64,000 bases of DNA from assembly GCA_025331445.1 (NCBI GenBank), contig JAIWNE010000001.1:558001-622000 (forward strand), written 5' to 3'. A program made the translations under genes and the position numbers. This DNA comes from Blakeslea trispora. Taxonomy: Eukaryota; Mucoromycota; Mucoromycetes; Mucorales; Choanephoraceae. The notes below the pieces were generated by a model that saw only the letters and a program-made list of their open reading frames with translations, did not search any database and had not been told where the DNA came from. Shown here piece by piece: positions 1 through 13,838 of the stretch. Numbering within the stretch: position 1 is the stretch's first letter; each line of letters starts with the position of its first letter.

Positions 1-55
1 GAAAGAAAGAAAGAAAGGGAGTGTATAGACTGATAACCATCTAGTTGTGTTTTAG

Positions 56-3000
56 CAGAATTGTTCTTGGAAGGTACACCTCTATTCAATCTGTCTCAGC
101 TCCTGAAATACCGAAGTGGCGATTATAACCCAGATGCAGTGTTGGATCAAATTGAGGATGAACATATACGTGACATGATTAAGCATATGATTCAGATAGA
201 TCCTACCAAAAGACATTCAGCTGAAGGCTATCTAACTACGTGGCATGGCAAAGCATTCCCTCATTATTTCTTTTCGTTCCTCTATCAGTACATGAGCACT
301 CTAAACGAGAAAATACCAACTTCACAGTCTCCTCCTCAGCAGCAAAACGAATCTACCATCATGTCAGCCCTGTCTTCGGCTTATCCTAGTGTCAATAGTC
401 GAAAGGCAACAGATGCAGACGAGAAGATTGAACGCGTCTTTAATGATTTTGAGAAAATACTCTATTTTATCTCTGCACCCTGCGAACAGGAACGCAAGAC
501 ACGATCTGATTTACCCAACACTACCACAGCATCTTCTATATTACTCGGCCCTGCATCCACCATACCGCCTCACCATACAGTAGACAACAGTTATAAGGAG
601 GAGCGATCGGAGAAAGAGCAGGAAGAGGATGAGGGCTCACTTATCCTACTGTCGTTTATCTGTTCTCTTATACGGAATTCATTATATCCCAGCACCAAAC
701 TTAAAGCGCTAGACATTTTGCTTGTACTAGGAGAACGATTGCCAGACGATGTCAAGTTAGATCGATTAGTGCCTTACTTGATTGTGTTATTGACAGACGA
801 ATCTGCACTTGTCAGGGCTAATGCTATCAAGACACTTACTCAAGTGCTCTGCCTTGTAGAGTCTATTTCGCCTATTAATGCACGTATCTTTCCTGAATAC
901 ATTATTCCAAGTATTCGTCCATTTTCAACAGACCCAAATGTACTTGTACGATCCACTTATGCCAGTTGCATTGCTCTGCTGGCGGAGACAGGTCTCAAGT
1001 TTCTGGAGATGGCTCAGTTGCTAAAGTCAGACCATGTTTATCCTCCTAATGTTGCTGCTTCTTCAGCATTACCTTCTCACGATTTAGAGTCAGAAGGACT
1101 TGACTATGAATCAGCCTATGATGCCTCTCTACAAGACTTGCAGGCTGTTATCCAAGAGCAAGCGACTATTCTGTTGATTGACAGTGAAAGTGCAGTCAAA
1201 AGAGCTCTCTTGACCAACATTACTTGTCTGTGTGTATTTTTTGGAAGACAGAAAGCAAATGATGTATTACTGAGTCATATGATTACCTATCTAAACGATA
1301 AAGATTGGATGTTGCGAAGTGCTTTCTTTGAGAGTATTAAGGGTGTAGGTACATTTGTGGGTGCCAAAAGTCTAGAAGAGTACATTTTGCCCCTCATGAT
1401 TCAAGCATTAACAGGTAAGAAGATAACACAATGAACTGGGATTGAACTGAAAGTCGATATGGCACGAGTAGATGCAGAAGAGTTCGTAGTTGAAAAAGTT
1501 CTCAATTCACTTACTAGCTTGGCCGATCTTGGTTTGTTTCAAAAGATGAAATTATGGGAGCTTGTAGGCATCATTTGGCCCTTGATTTGTCATCCCAATA
1601 TCTGGATTCGATACGGTGCTATTGGATTTATTTCATCTACTGCAAAGAGTTTGCCGAGAACTGATCTTTGGTGCATTATATACCCTATGTTACGACCCTT
1701 TTTACGTTCTGATATTGCAGAAGTGAATGAAGCTACATTACTTGAAAATGTTGAATCGCCCGTAAGGATCTGCATAGATATAAGGTGGCTTTCTATAGGA
1801 CTCATAAATCATGCATATCTATAGATTTCTCGACAAGTCTATGAACAGGCCATTGTTTGGGCAACGAAAGCTACAAAACAATCGAACTTTTGGAAACAAC
1901 AGATTAGTAAGCCAGTAAAAGATATCATGTCTTCCAAACTTCCACGACTTTCAATGACAACATCCAACTATAAGCAAGGTAAGCCATTTTGCTGAACTGT
2001 TAGATGTTCTTTGACTTATATTTTCATACTCTAGTTTCGTTATTCCAAAGCTTTATTTCTGCCGATGAGGAAAATGACAACTCAAAAGAGTATGACAGCG
2101 TAAAAAAAAAAGGCAGGTTATGGATTTATGTTTGTTTATTCTTCTTTGATTTTAGGGATGAGATCTTTTTAGAACGCCTCAGGAGTTTTGGTATGTCTGT
2201 TGAGGATGAGGAAAAGTTAAGGTATTTGCGAGATTATATATTCAAAGTGAGCAAAACAAAGATGAGGTAAAAAAGAATGAAATATTATATGTTTAGGCAT
2301 GTCTCTAATCACTCTAAATTAGTCGACCGAAAGCAGTAGAGGAGCAAAGCTTAATGGTATGTTGGATGCTAATGTTGTCATGGGCATAGAACTAACTGCT
2401 TTCTTTTAACATGTAAATTAAGAAAGGAGAAATTCTGCTAAAAAATCTCAACGTAACTCCAATGACTGTATTTTTACCAGACTTATCACAGAAAGTACGT
2501 CGTCTGCAATCCAAAGATACCACAGGTCTTTTATCCGACCGATCGTAAGTAATCTTACCCTCCAATTTCTTTACTGCTTCCATACAAGTCACTTAACCTT
2601 TTGAAATCATTAGTTCTATTTCCCCACGTCTCCAAGTACCTAGCTCTATGCGTACCAAATCACGGGAAGATCTCTGTAAGTTAAATAGAGTGGCCAGTCA
2701 GCCTCACATACAAGCATTATTGCCCAACATGGCAGATAAAGAAAACCATAATCACTATCAAGATGAAGCATCTGCTATCCCTATTTTGCAGACAAAGGTC
2801 AACTATCGACAATCGCCTATACCAAGTCCATCAGATCATCATTTTGGATCTTTACCTCGAAGCCTTGATAGACCTAAAAGTAAAAGGAAAAAAAAACTGA
2901 GAGAATGGATTGAAAATAGCAGGAAATTCATGCATTGTCATTATAGGCATTATATTGACCATGGATGCTATCAAACAAAAAAGCATAAAGCCAGGAGAAC

Positions 3001-4811
3001 CTGTTGAACTTAGCTTACTATCAAGTGAGAATACATCATTACAAAAGGACCAAGACAATGATGATGATACACTAAACCTGGAGAACACTAGCTCAAGTGA
3101 GTAGATTCAGTTTGAAACGGCATGACTGTAATTTCTGATTTTATGTTTCTATCTAGTTGGCTATGCTCATTTACAGAAACTATTATACAAGAGAGCAACT
3201 GAAGCCTTCCCTCCTTATATACCAGGTACATGTCTCTTTTTTTTTCTCTATGTATTTTTCCTCTTGCTGAAACTCGTATGTCTACGTAGAATTCTTGGGA
3301 GATCCTGCTGTCATGAAGCGCATTCGGAAGTTGACAAATAGTCTGCCTGGCTCAAATGCACTATACAATTGGAAGCCTGAAGGCAATTTGGTAGCTCACT
3401 TTACTGAACATACCGGCTCTATTAATCAATTGGCTATCTCGTTTGATAATTTACTGTTTGCTTCTTGCTCTGATGATGGTTCAGTTAAAATCTGGGACTG
3501 CTCTCGGTTAGAGCGTAATGTGACTAATCGATCGAGAGCTACTTATAACCAACAAGGCGGGCGTATTAAGTGCATCACCTTCATTCAACAAACTTACTGT
3601 ATAGCGGCTGCTTCAGACAACGGTAGCATTCACATCTTTCGAATTGATATCTATCATGAAGGATCTGCTCTTAAGTTTGGCAAATGTTTACCTGTTCGTG
3701 AATATCAGTTAATGGATGAGCATGCTATCCTGATCCGGCATATTGTCAGTAATGCCTCTAATACAATGGCAGGCTCCAAGTCTATTCTGTTGTTTGCTAC
3801 TACAAAGGGCACTATTTATGCACTCGATCTATTGACAATGCAAGTCGTCTGGAAACTACAAAACAACAAGAGCCATGGCGTCATCACATCCATGCTAACG
3901 GATCCTAATAGTACATGGCTGCTAGTGGGCACAATGCGAGGCATTTTGACACTCTACGATTTACGGTTTCAAATACCACTAAAATCATGGCTTCATCCAA
4001 GCAAGAGTCGAATTAGTGCCCTAGCTTTAGTACCTGCTTCCTTTAAGACAGAAGCTCATGAGAAACACCATTTGGTAAGAATTGCGGCAGGCAAAAACGA
4101 GATTTCAGTTTGGGATTTGGAGAACCTTCAATGTCTGCAAGTGTTTGCTGTCAAGTCGGGTGATGAAAAGACGACAGGAGTTTTGTTGGAAGCCTATAAG
4201 GCTTTAGAGGCACCTTCAGATAAAGACATTCTGGCAAACGCTTTTACCAACAACGAAGCAAACTTGATAGAAAATTCCATTCGAGCAGTCATATCACCTT
4301 ATCAGGGATCATTTATGATTACAGGTGGTACAGATAGAAAGATTCGATTTTGGGATACTTCTCGTATAGAAAACTCAAATGTAGTATTGGGATTAGACAT
4401 TGATGAAGCTAGACCAAGATACAGGTAAGATTATTATTATTTTGAAAAAGTAATAGAGTATAGTCAATACTAAACAGTCTCCTTTTGCTTCCCTGTCTCT
4501 CTTTTTGTCTAGCACAAATACATTTGAAAACATGACCTTCCATTTCGAATTTACACATGTCAATCGAAACCAACAACAAGGTAAGTAGATAGAAAAGGAT
4601 GTAATCAAACATAGAGTATATTTGTGTTTGTATTTATTGGCTCTTCGATAAAGGTTATGTCCAACTATCGAATCTTACCAATGCTGTTGCACAGCAACAG
4701 TACTTAATGAGGGACCATACAGACGCCATCACAGATATAATTTTGACAGAAACGCCATATCCCATGATCATCAGTGGTGACCGAGATGGTGTTATTAAAA
4801 TTATCTCTTGA
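56..4811 (+). CDS. VPS15: VPS15 / PIK3R4, regulatory kinase subunit of the class III PI3-kinase complex (5' partial)
   Basis: Vps15 is the pseudokinase scaffold that holds Vps34 (PI3P synthesis) and Beclin/Vps30 on endosomal and autophagic membranes. The window opens inside an intron; the first exon seen begins after the TTTTAG acceptor at 50-55 and encodes the end of the kinase C-lobe (ELFLEGTPLFNLSQLL, a family signature). A HEAT-repeat region follows (about 650-1800), then an acidic linker and a WD40 propeller (about 3300-4811) with GSINQLAISFDNLLFASCSDD and repeated D-x-x-I-x-x-W/F blades. The protein ends RDGVIKIIS. About ten exons are needed; splices I checked keep frame, for example 1414 to 1478. 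The N-terminal myristoylation site and kinase N-lobe lie outside the window. The gene converges on Elongin A, with 165 bp between stop codons. Confidence 0.92.
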
Positions 4812-4976
4812 ACCAGAGAAAAAAAAAAAGGATTAAAATAAAGCAACAAGAAAAAAAAAGAAAGAAAGAAAACATAGATTGTTGTTGGCTTTGACAAGGA
4901 TAAGAGTGGTATCTTGTTGTATAGACTTGTCAGATTTCCTCTTTTTTTTTGAGAGTCCAAATGTTTATTTACAGTG

Positions 4977-6374
4977 TTACGACAGCTAGAAATTATGAAT
5001 ATTAGATTTGATTTGATACTCTAAATAAGCAATACTTACTTCATTAAAAATATTGAAATTCACCATAGCAACAGGTTTCTTTTTCTTGACATCACAATTT
5101 GGATCATCTTTTAACTGATGGTTTGATCTTTAGTAAAAAAAAAAAAAAATCCAAAATAAACTTACTCGAGGTCGTTTGGAAGTAGTGTTGTATTGCTTGT
5201 TGTTATTCGGTACCTGCTATTCATAAGATATTGAATATAATTTCTCAAATATGACCAACTTCACTTTACCTCTCGAGAAGGTACAATGTGAGATTTTGGT
5301 TGTGTTAATGGAGGCAGTGGAGGTGAATGAGGACTTTGAACATATTTTGTTTGATTATCTCGATAAGACTGTACTAGCCTGGAAGCTGGTTTTGGTACGT
5401 GGATCACAGTGGTTGCAGATGAAGTATGTGATGATATAGGTCGTCTAGATGATGAGTGATAGATAGAGGCACTAGCATAGTATACCAAGAATGCATAAAT
5501 ATTCGGATCCCTCTCAAGCATCAAATCAACTTACACTTTGTTTGTCTCTTTTCGTGTCTGTTGAAATAGTTTACTCATAGTGGATCGTCCTAATGAATCT
5601 ATAAATGTCTTTTTTTTTGTTCAGGTGCTTTCATCAAAAACACTTACGTGCTGCCTCATATGAATGCCGGCCTTTCGCAGGCACTACACCATGAAGCACT
5701 TTGATAGACTTCTTTTCCTTTTCGTTCTGTATTTTGCTGTATTGGCTCTTGACTTTCTCTTTAATCATCTGTCTCTTTCTTTCATTTTCATAGTGTGTAT
5801 GCTATCCACTTGGGGTTATTTGATGAATTCAAAGTCAGTTATAATGCCTTTTCTTACCAAATAGAGCTCTCGCCATTTTTTTGGATCTTGATGTAGTCCT
5901 TGCTCATGTTCATCCCGAATATCTTTGAACAGTAAACAATGCTTCAACCAAAGCTCTAATTACTTGATGAATATATTGTCTTTCTCGGTCCTGTTTATGA
6001 TTATTTTACCGTCTGATTCAGCAGCAATATCCTATAACATGAATTCTTATCTTGTTAACGATACAACATATATATACACTGTTTGGTGACTTCACAAGGC
6101 AAGAAAAAAAAAGGAGGGAAACATACTGGGTTGGCCTTTTCAATTCGATAGAGTTGTTGAGCTGTTGCATGAGTGATGGATGGCTTTAGTAAAGAGTAGG
6201 GTACGCAGCCTACATCTGTCAGTACTAATTTTTTTTTTGAGAGAGAAAGAGAAAGTCATGAGTCTTCGTTTTAAGAATTTGGTTTATCACTCTAAAGGAT
6301 TGCCTACTATCCAAATATTTGGTAAGTGTATCTTGGCAGGTAGTAACAAGCGATTTTACTTGTTTATTCGACAT
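4977..6374 (-). CDS. ELA1: Elongin A (RNA polymerase II transcription factor SIII subunit A), ten-exon gene
   Basis: Elongin A joins Elongin B/C to stimulate Pol II elongation and, in a cullin E3 ligase, to ubiquitinate stalled Rpb1. I joined ten small exons on the minus strand, giving about 280 residues. The N-terminus reads SLVTTCQDTL at residues 8-17, matching the BC-box consensus (T/S/P)LxxxCxxx(V/L/I). It is followed by LTDVGCVPYSLLKP, QQLYRIEKANP, DELWLKHC and KKWRELYL, all hallmark Elongin A blocks in the right order. The C-terminal half is basic and low-complexity and ends KPVAMVNFNIFNELS. Most introns are under 100 bp and phases agree across each junction. The ATG at 6372-6374 lies 75 bp downstream of a GT/CT microsatellite. 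A minus-strand AATAAA follows the stop. The final two-codon exon is the least certain part. Confidence 0.85.
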
Positions 6375-6729
6375 ATTTTTTTATTTTTTAAAGCACAAGG
6401 GAAAACAAAATAAAAATAAAATTCAACCAACAGTCTAACTGACTTTTTTGTGTGTGTGTGTCTCTCTCTCTGTCTGTCTCGGTCTCTCTTTGGAGTACTT
6501 TGCATTTGCATAGAGGCTCTTCTCTCTTTGAGGAGAGTTGACCGAGGACCTCGCATAAGAAATATTTGGCAACATTATGTTGTTGTTGAATTCGTCACTT
6601 TACTGTAAAAATTTACCTGCTGCATTTGTGGCATTGTATTTTGAGTATGTCAAATATAGACGACAAAGAGGCCACAATCTTCTTGATAAACCTTTTGTAT
6701 TTCAAACCATTATATCTCTTAAGCCTAAT
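6375..6729. other. Intergenic: Elongin A upstream region with GT/CT microsatellite
   Basis: No gene is supported here. A GTGTGTGTGTGT run merges into CTCTCTCTCTGTCTGTCTC around 6449-6490. It lies just upstream of the Elongin A start and probably forms part of its promoter or 5' UTR. A 91-codon frame on the plus strand (6577-6852) has no recognisable domain and overlaps the better-supported minus-strand relic at its 3' side. Confidence 0.5.
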
Positions 6730-7135
6730 TTAAACCGAGTCACTAACAGTCATCTTGGCATTGATGTTGAGAGAGGCAATAATCTTGGTATTGATAGAAG
6801 TGTTGGATTTGTCAGGATCAACAAGAGAGTTAGCATAGATAGATCGATCTGAGCCTGAGGAGCCACCTTTATAGCCACAAGCCTTTTCGGAACCAGTAAT
6901 AGTAGAGATCTTGCTGCCATACTTGTATTGGTAGTGTTTTTTTTTCTAATATTAAAACCATAAGCTTTGTCCAATTTACTGGAATTGGTAGCATGTTTAG
7001 TACAAGAAGCATCAGGTGATGAACCTGGGACTATTCTTATTCTCTTTAAGGCTTGATTCCTGCTGTTAATAATTAGAAGCTTTGTCGCTGATGGCAGTGA
7101 CGATATTTCTTTGCCTTGGCTTGCACAAAAAAAAA
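6730..7135 (-). pseudogene. Decayed C-terminal part of an unidentified Gly/Ser/Lys-rich protein, probably secreted
   Basis: On the minus strand an open frame of about 65 codons reads YKYGSKISTITGSEKACGYK, then GGSSGSDRSIYANSL and IIASLNINAKMTVSDSV before a stop at 6730. Codon choice (GGC, TCC, ATC, AAG, AAC) resembles that of well-expressed genes here such as UGP1, unlike the surrounding AT-rich DNA. Immediately upstream, in another frame, PGSSPDASCTKHATNSSKLD continues with similar composition, and further upstream the frame is interrupted by stops. No start or signal peptide remains. The Cys/Gly/Ser/Lys content suggests an extracellular or wall protein, but I do not recognise the family. 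The frameshift and the lost 5' end support a pseudogene. Confidence 0.4.
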
Positions 7136-7207
7136 AATCTTTTAGTAGATAACTGCTTCTTGATCAAATTGCTTGCATTCGAATAAAATCAAGCCAAAAT
7201 AATAGTT

Positions 7208-8055
7208 AACTAATCATTGGTTACTGCTTGGTAACCGCACTTGGAGGGAAGGACAGATTCAACCTTGCTATATACTAGATGTTGAAACTCAGTACCCAGA
7301 GCCAGCATTGAAAGAGGCCCTCAAAGTAATGGCAAAAGATATTTTGACGCTCTTGATAGCTAAATCAGCCAAGTGGAGAGCACTTATAGGATCAGCATGG
7401 ATGCTCATTGAACCAGAAGCTTTTTCCCCAAAGAACTACGTATTGTAGATTTAATCAATATAGACAGAGGAAAAGCAGAAAGCCCGATGACTTACAAACA
7501 AAAGCAGATATACAAGCATTGAGATCAATTATGATATAAGTTATTGTAGTGCTGATGAAACTTTCGTTAGCAATACAAGAATAGACACAAGTGTATATGC
7601 TTAAAAATGATGATAGTTACCGTATATCTCAATATTTTCTGTTGTGCTGGATCTAAAAAGATATTGTTGTGTCTCGACAATTAGTAACAAAAGAACTAAC
7701 AAAGAAAGGCGATAAACTTCTGAGCATTTCGTTTGCTAAAGAATGGGAACATAGCTCAATGAGAAAAGTTGCTGTTCAGTTATTAGTTTGGTCAAAGTGG
7801 TAAAATGAACATGAAAAGTAATCTCATAATTTCTTATAGTATTAGCACAGCTATATACGGCACTTTTAAAGCCAAGAACAGAAGAGTTTTTGTTGACAGG
7901 CGAAGCAGAGATAGTAGAGGTTCTCGTTGCTAAGATTAAAGGAAGGTGTTGAGTTGTAAAAGAAAAGTATTGGAGGCTCCTTTTTTTAGATAATGGTCTC
8001 AAATTAAGATAGAAATTTGATGGTACAGTTGTCGCTCAATTTAAGAGTGCTTGAT
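7208..8055 (+). pseudogene. Decayed coding region of unknown family, possibly a mobile-element relic
   Basis: Several plus-strand stretches look like protein but are broken by stops and frameshifts. One is an 80-codon frame without ATG at 7208-7448 (WREGQIQPCYILDVETQYPE, then LIAKSAKWRALIGSAWML). Another is at about 7680-7803 (KGDKLLSISFAKEWEHSS, then VAVQLLVWSKW). A third is at about 7840-7945 (LLTGEAEIVEVLVAKIKG), followed by KEKYWRLLFLDNGLKLR. Shared orientation and amphipathic composition suggest one ancient gene or transposon ORF. I recognise no catalytic motif and no terminal repeats. Confidence 0.35.
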
Positions 8056-11000
8056 CTAATAGTGTCATCCTTTGACTTATATCACATCAAGCGCTAAAAT
8101 GCCTTTCAATTTAAGAGTATATAATGTAAGAGTGTACTTTTTAAAAACATGAATCCTCTTAAATAAAGCGACTATTTTACATGATTACATCGTCTAGAAG
8201 CAAAACAAGCTCGTTAAGATATAGAAGCAAATAAAGACATTTTCGGCTGCTATTGATGCTCTTATTCATCATCACTTCACTCTAAGTGTTTTTTTTTACT
8301 AGTAATCATCTATTGTTTTTATGTTAGCAACCTTCTTGTTTATTCTTGTGCGGTATGGTTTGTTTATTGTTCTTAAGACACGAAAAGGCTAGTTGAACTA
8401 TTCATAAACTATGTCTGCGTTTTCTCCAATAGTTAAAAATGAAGCAATTGTGCTGAAACCCTCAAGATATCTGTAGAGTATACACAGATAAGTATACTCT
8501 GGGCTTGCAGTAGTAACGGATATCGATTCAGTTGCACACTCTATCTGTTTTCAAGTACTATGAATTGAATAAACTGTTGTTTTTTGGATTTTCACCCATT
8601 TCCAAGTGAGATATGATCAATCCTTTGTATGATTATAATAGCATGAATGTCAGAAGATGTAGTCTTGTTAGAAGATGAAAACTGAAACACATGTTACTCA
8701 CATTACATATCTAAAAGATAAGGCCACGGGATTAGGATTCAGTTCAAAACAGCTGATGTAGAATCAAGGGCGCTTTGTATATGAAGCTATTGATGATTTC
8801 TTTACTGCACTGTAACACACAAATGAACTAGACCATGTTTTGAGGGAAAGGCGAATACCATAAAGTACTGATTTTTTTTTGTAGATTGTCATTTCCTTTG
8901 CACATGTGGTATTTGGTGCACGACTTTAAGCTTGATATCTCTTGCGCCATCTATTAAACAGGCTAGAGTATTGTACAATTTACCTCACAAGAAAACCAGA
9001 AAGAGATACGGTCGTTCAATTATCAAAACCATTTTACAGCTTATGGGATAAGAGTGATGCGCCACTATGAGTAACGCTTCAGTCCATGTATTGGTAGTGT
9101 TACATTTGGCTGTAGTCAACATGAGGCTGCAACTCACATCATCACTCTTTAAGCATTCATTAGGGATGGCTGCATTCATTTGATTACTGTCCGGGTTAAA
9201 AAATTAACAGGATTTAACTCAAAAAAAAATCATAATGCCTTATTGTCTAATCATTCTGCTAGATATTTCAGCCACAAAAGTCCTGCTTGAACATGTCTTC
9301 CTCTGTGTTTAACAAACTCTATGGCTTTGAGACGTTCAGCTAAACTAACTATAACTTTATAAACCGATTTGTTCCAGAGGGAATTTCCCGTTGATGTATA
9401 CCCCCACTTTTTTTTTTTGGTAAATCAGATTATGTCTAAAATAGCAATTTGTGATGTTTTCAAAGTCTTTTTTGGAATGATATTGATTCTGGTAGTAAAA
9501 TGATACCATCACATTTCTATTTCTTTCTATAAAAGGGGATGTTGGAATGATTCTGGTCACCGGGGAAAGATACGCTCAATACAAACAACAGTACTAGTCA
9601 TTCATTTTGGCGTGATGGCATCAAGACATTTGTTTTGTGCAACTCTAGTTGTCTTGTATTGTCCCTGAAAATAAAACCAAACTTAAATCCATGCCTTTTC
9701 TTTTTGCAACATTAGGTAAACTTGTCTTTTCTCTATCATTTTCTCTTCCTATCCTTCTCCACACTTTTTTCCCTTTCTTTCTTGAAAAAGAAGGTCAGTG
9801 CGACACCAGGACTTCAAACCAGCCAATATTTTAAAGAGAGTTTGATTTTCAAGAAATGGTCGAATCAAAAGTAATAAAAACACGTTCTTTATCAACCTTC
9901 GTTTCAGGCACTTTTTTTTAAAAGTGCAATTGTATACAACTCAAGTGCCAATTCCAGTTTCAAAACATCTTTTTTATTTATTTTTTTATTGGTAAAAAGA
10001 AAAAGAAATGGTCTTTTATTTTTGTACAAATCCAGTTTTTGGGGGGAGAGTTAAAGAGGGAAGAAAAATTAAAGTTTATACAGACCTATACCGTCCTATA
10101 GCAACACACGCATATATTTCTCTCTCTTGCCTGGATTTACAGATGATCTGTTTCCCGCCTAATTTCTTTTGTGTAAAGATGGTTGATCTCTTTCTTATCA
10201 GCTCAAGATATCTTGTTCTCTCTCTTCCAGAATGACATTTGATTTACTGATTAAAGAATACATCAATCTTACATCAATTTTATGATCTCCGAATCGATTC
10301 CAAGCTATTGTTGATGTTAGACTACAAAAAAAAAAAATTGCTGAATGAATTCAGTAACCCAATGCTCTATTCTTAGTGGCTAGTTTCTAAAGGTACCACC
10401 AGCCGGTTTTGCTGTGTCATAATCATGATGTCACAAGGTCCGACTAAGAATGGAATTGCATTATCTCTTTATCCATCCCGTAAAGAATAAAGTGTACAAA
10501 TAAGAAAAAAAAAGAAAGATGGTTTGGAAATAAGAAGGAACTCTAAAGCTTATTTACAGCCAAAGAGAAACTTCAATTGTGTTGATGCCAAAAGATAAAG
10601 TTGAGATAAATTTCAGTCACTCAGTAACACTTTTGTCCCCTTTTTTTTTTGCTTACGACGATAGTCAATCATCATACTCGATCTAGGACCGTGCGAGATG
10701 AGGTCAGTTAGGTGTAACTTCACTAGAACGTCTCAGTCTCTTCTCGACCTTTGAGTTATCAATTGTAACTGTAACAGGCTTATATCAAGGTTATTTCAAT
10801 TGAATATTTTCCTCAGCAAGTAGAGTCATTCAATCTATTGGCGAGTATTTGAAACTTTCGGAAAATCAGTCATGTTTGTTTGAGTGCTTTTTTATTTTAT
10901 TTTATTTATTAGTGAGTTTCAAAAAATTAATGCTGAAATAAAAAAAGAGAGAGAAAAAAAAAGTATAAAAAAGCAAAGAACAAACACGACCCCTTTTCTA

Positions 11001-11067
11001 TTGATTTCTTTTCTTTTCTACTTCTTTTCTTTTTCCTTACTACTTTTCATCACTCTTATCATCCATC
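8056..11067. other. Gene-poor AT-rich spacer upstream of UGP1
   Basis: No intact gene is supported. Short coding-like fragments occur. The clearest is on the minus strand at about 9250-9345, reading AERLKAIEFVKHRGRHVQAG before a stop; it has no start and its family is unknown. A perfect 9-bp inverted repeat sits at 8475-8500. The last 200 bp before UGP1 are rich in poly-T/CT tracts, including a pyrimidine-rich strand at 10990-11060, typical of a strong fungal promoter and 5' UTR. Confidence 0.5.
8475..8500. repeat. Perfect 9-bp inverted repeat with 8-nt loop
   Basis: AGAGTATAC (8475-8483) and GTATACTCT (8492-8500) are exact reverse complements separated by ACAGATAA. It could form a small hairpin or be a bound palindrome. 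No neighbouring gene explains it. Confidence 0.6.
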
Positions 11068-12922
<1,855 letters not shown>

Positions 12923-13036
12923 GCACATACACACACTCTCTCACACTCTCTCACACTTTAAATGTAAATTATACCTTTTTTTATAGCCATAATGTTTTAA
13001 AAAATGAAAAATAAATATGAAAGAAAATCATGTATT

Positions 13037-13701
13037 TTAATCAATTGTCTTTTGAATCTTGTTTAACAAAACGTCCATTTGTGCAGCCATGTTAGGCTGA
13101 CCACGCTTTGTTCTAGCCAACATCTTGCCTCTTTCCTCTTTTCTCTCTCTATAATACTTTTTTCTACCTTGTTTGCTTTCTTCTATTCTCTTTTGGCGGT
13201 CTTTTTTGTCTTCTAATGATTGTCGCTTTAACTTTTCGTGCTCGTCTAATTGTGCTTTGAAAGGGTTTGGTTTCTGTCTTTTGCTTGAAGATTCTTCTTC
13301 TTCCTCTTCTTCTTCTGAGGAAGATTGGCTCAAATCAAACTCTGGTTCATCCTCTTGCTCTTTCTCTAGTTCAATGACATTTCCGTTTTTATCAATTGTA
13401 CGCTCTGAAGCAAAAATCTAAGAGAAAAGAAAAGCCAATTTAGGTCTTAGAGGGAAACTTGTTGACCATGAAATAAGCTTACTTCTTTCACATAATCTGG
13501 GGTTTCGTCCTTTGAGTCTTTATTTAGGTCTTTGTAGTATCGACTCTTTACTTGGGCTTTATGAATTAATTCATGCTTTCTCTTTCTTTCTATTCCAATA
13601 TGTTAGCGCTAGTTTATAGCCGAGATTCTGTTTCACTCACGCTTTCTTTGTAGCGGTGTCAAGGGCTTCTTGTGCTTTTTGGCATCAGGTTTAGGTGGCA
13701 T
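13037..13701 (-). CDS. FYV7: rRNA-processing protein Fyv7-like
   Basis: Fyv7 is a small, basic nucleolar protein needed for pre-rRNA processing in small-subunit biogenesis. Three exons join to MPPKPDAKKHKKPLTPLQRK, a middle exon with RYYKDLNKD, then an acidic stretch SSSEEEEEEE and the signature tail YYRERKEERGKMLARTKRGQ followed by PNMAAQMDVLLNKIQ. That tail matches the family's R-E-x-M-x-x-K-T-x-x-G-Q-P block. Most of the protein is charged coiled coil. The start is the ATG at 13699-13701, directly upstream of the basic N-terminus. It converges with UGP1 and lies 137 bp downstream of the GPHR stop on the same strand. Confidence 0.8.
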
Positions 13702-13838
13702 CTCGGCTTCTTTTTGTATATGATAAAGAAGAAAATGAGTGAAAAAGGTGAGAAAAAGAAAAATATTTTATTGACTTTCAACAGTCCCATAAAAAACAAA
13801 GAAATGCTTTAAAGGTAACTTTATAGCCAACTGAACAT

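Noticed and set aside
6449..6492. GT/CT run as part of an Elongin A N-terminal extension
   Set aside because: Upstream frame MRGPRSTLLKERR gives no family similarity, whereas MSNKQVK leads directly into the BC-box.
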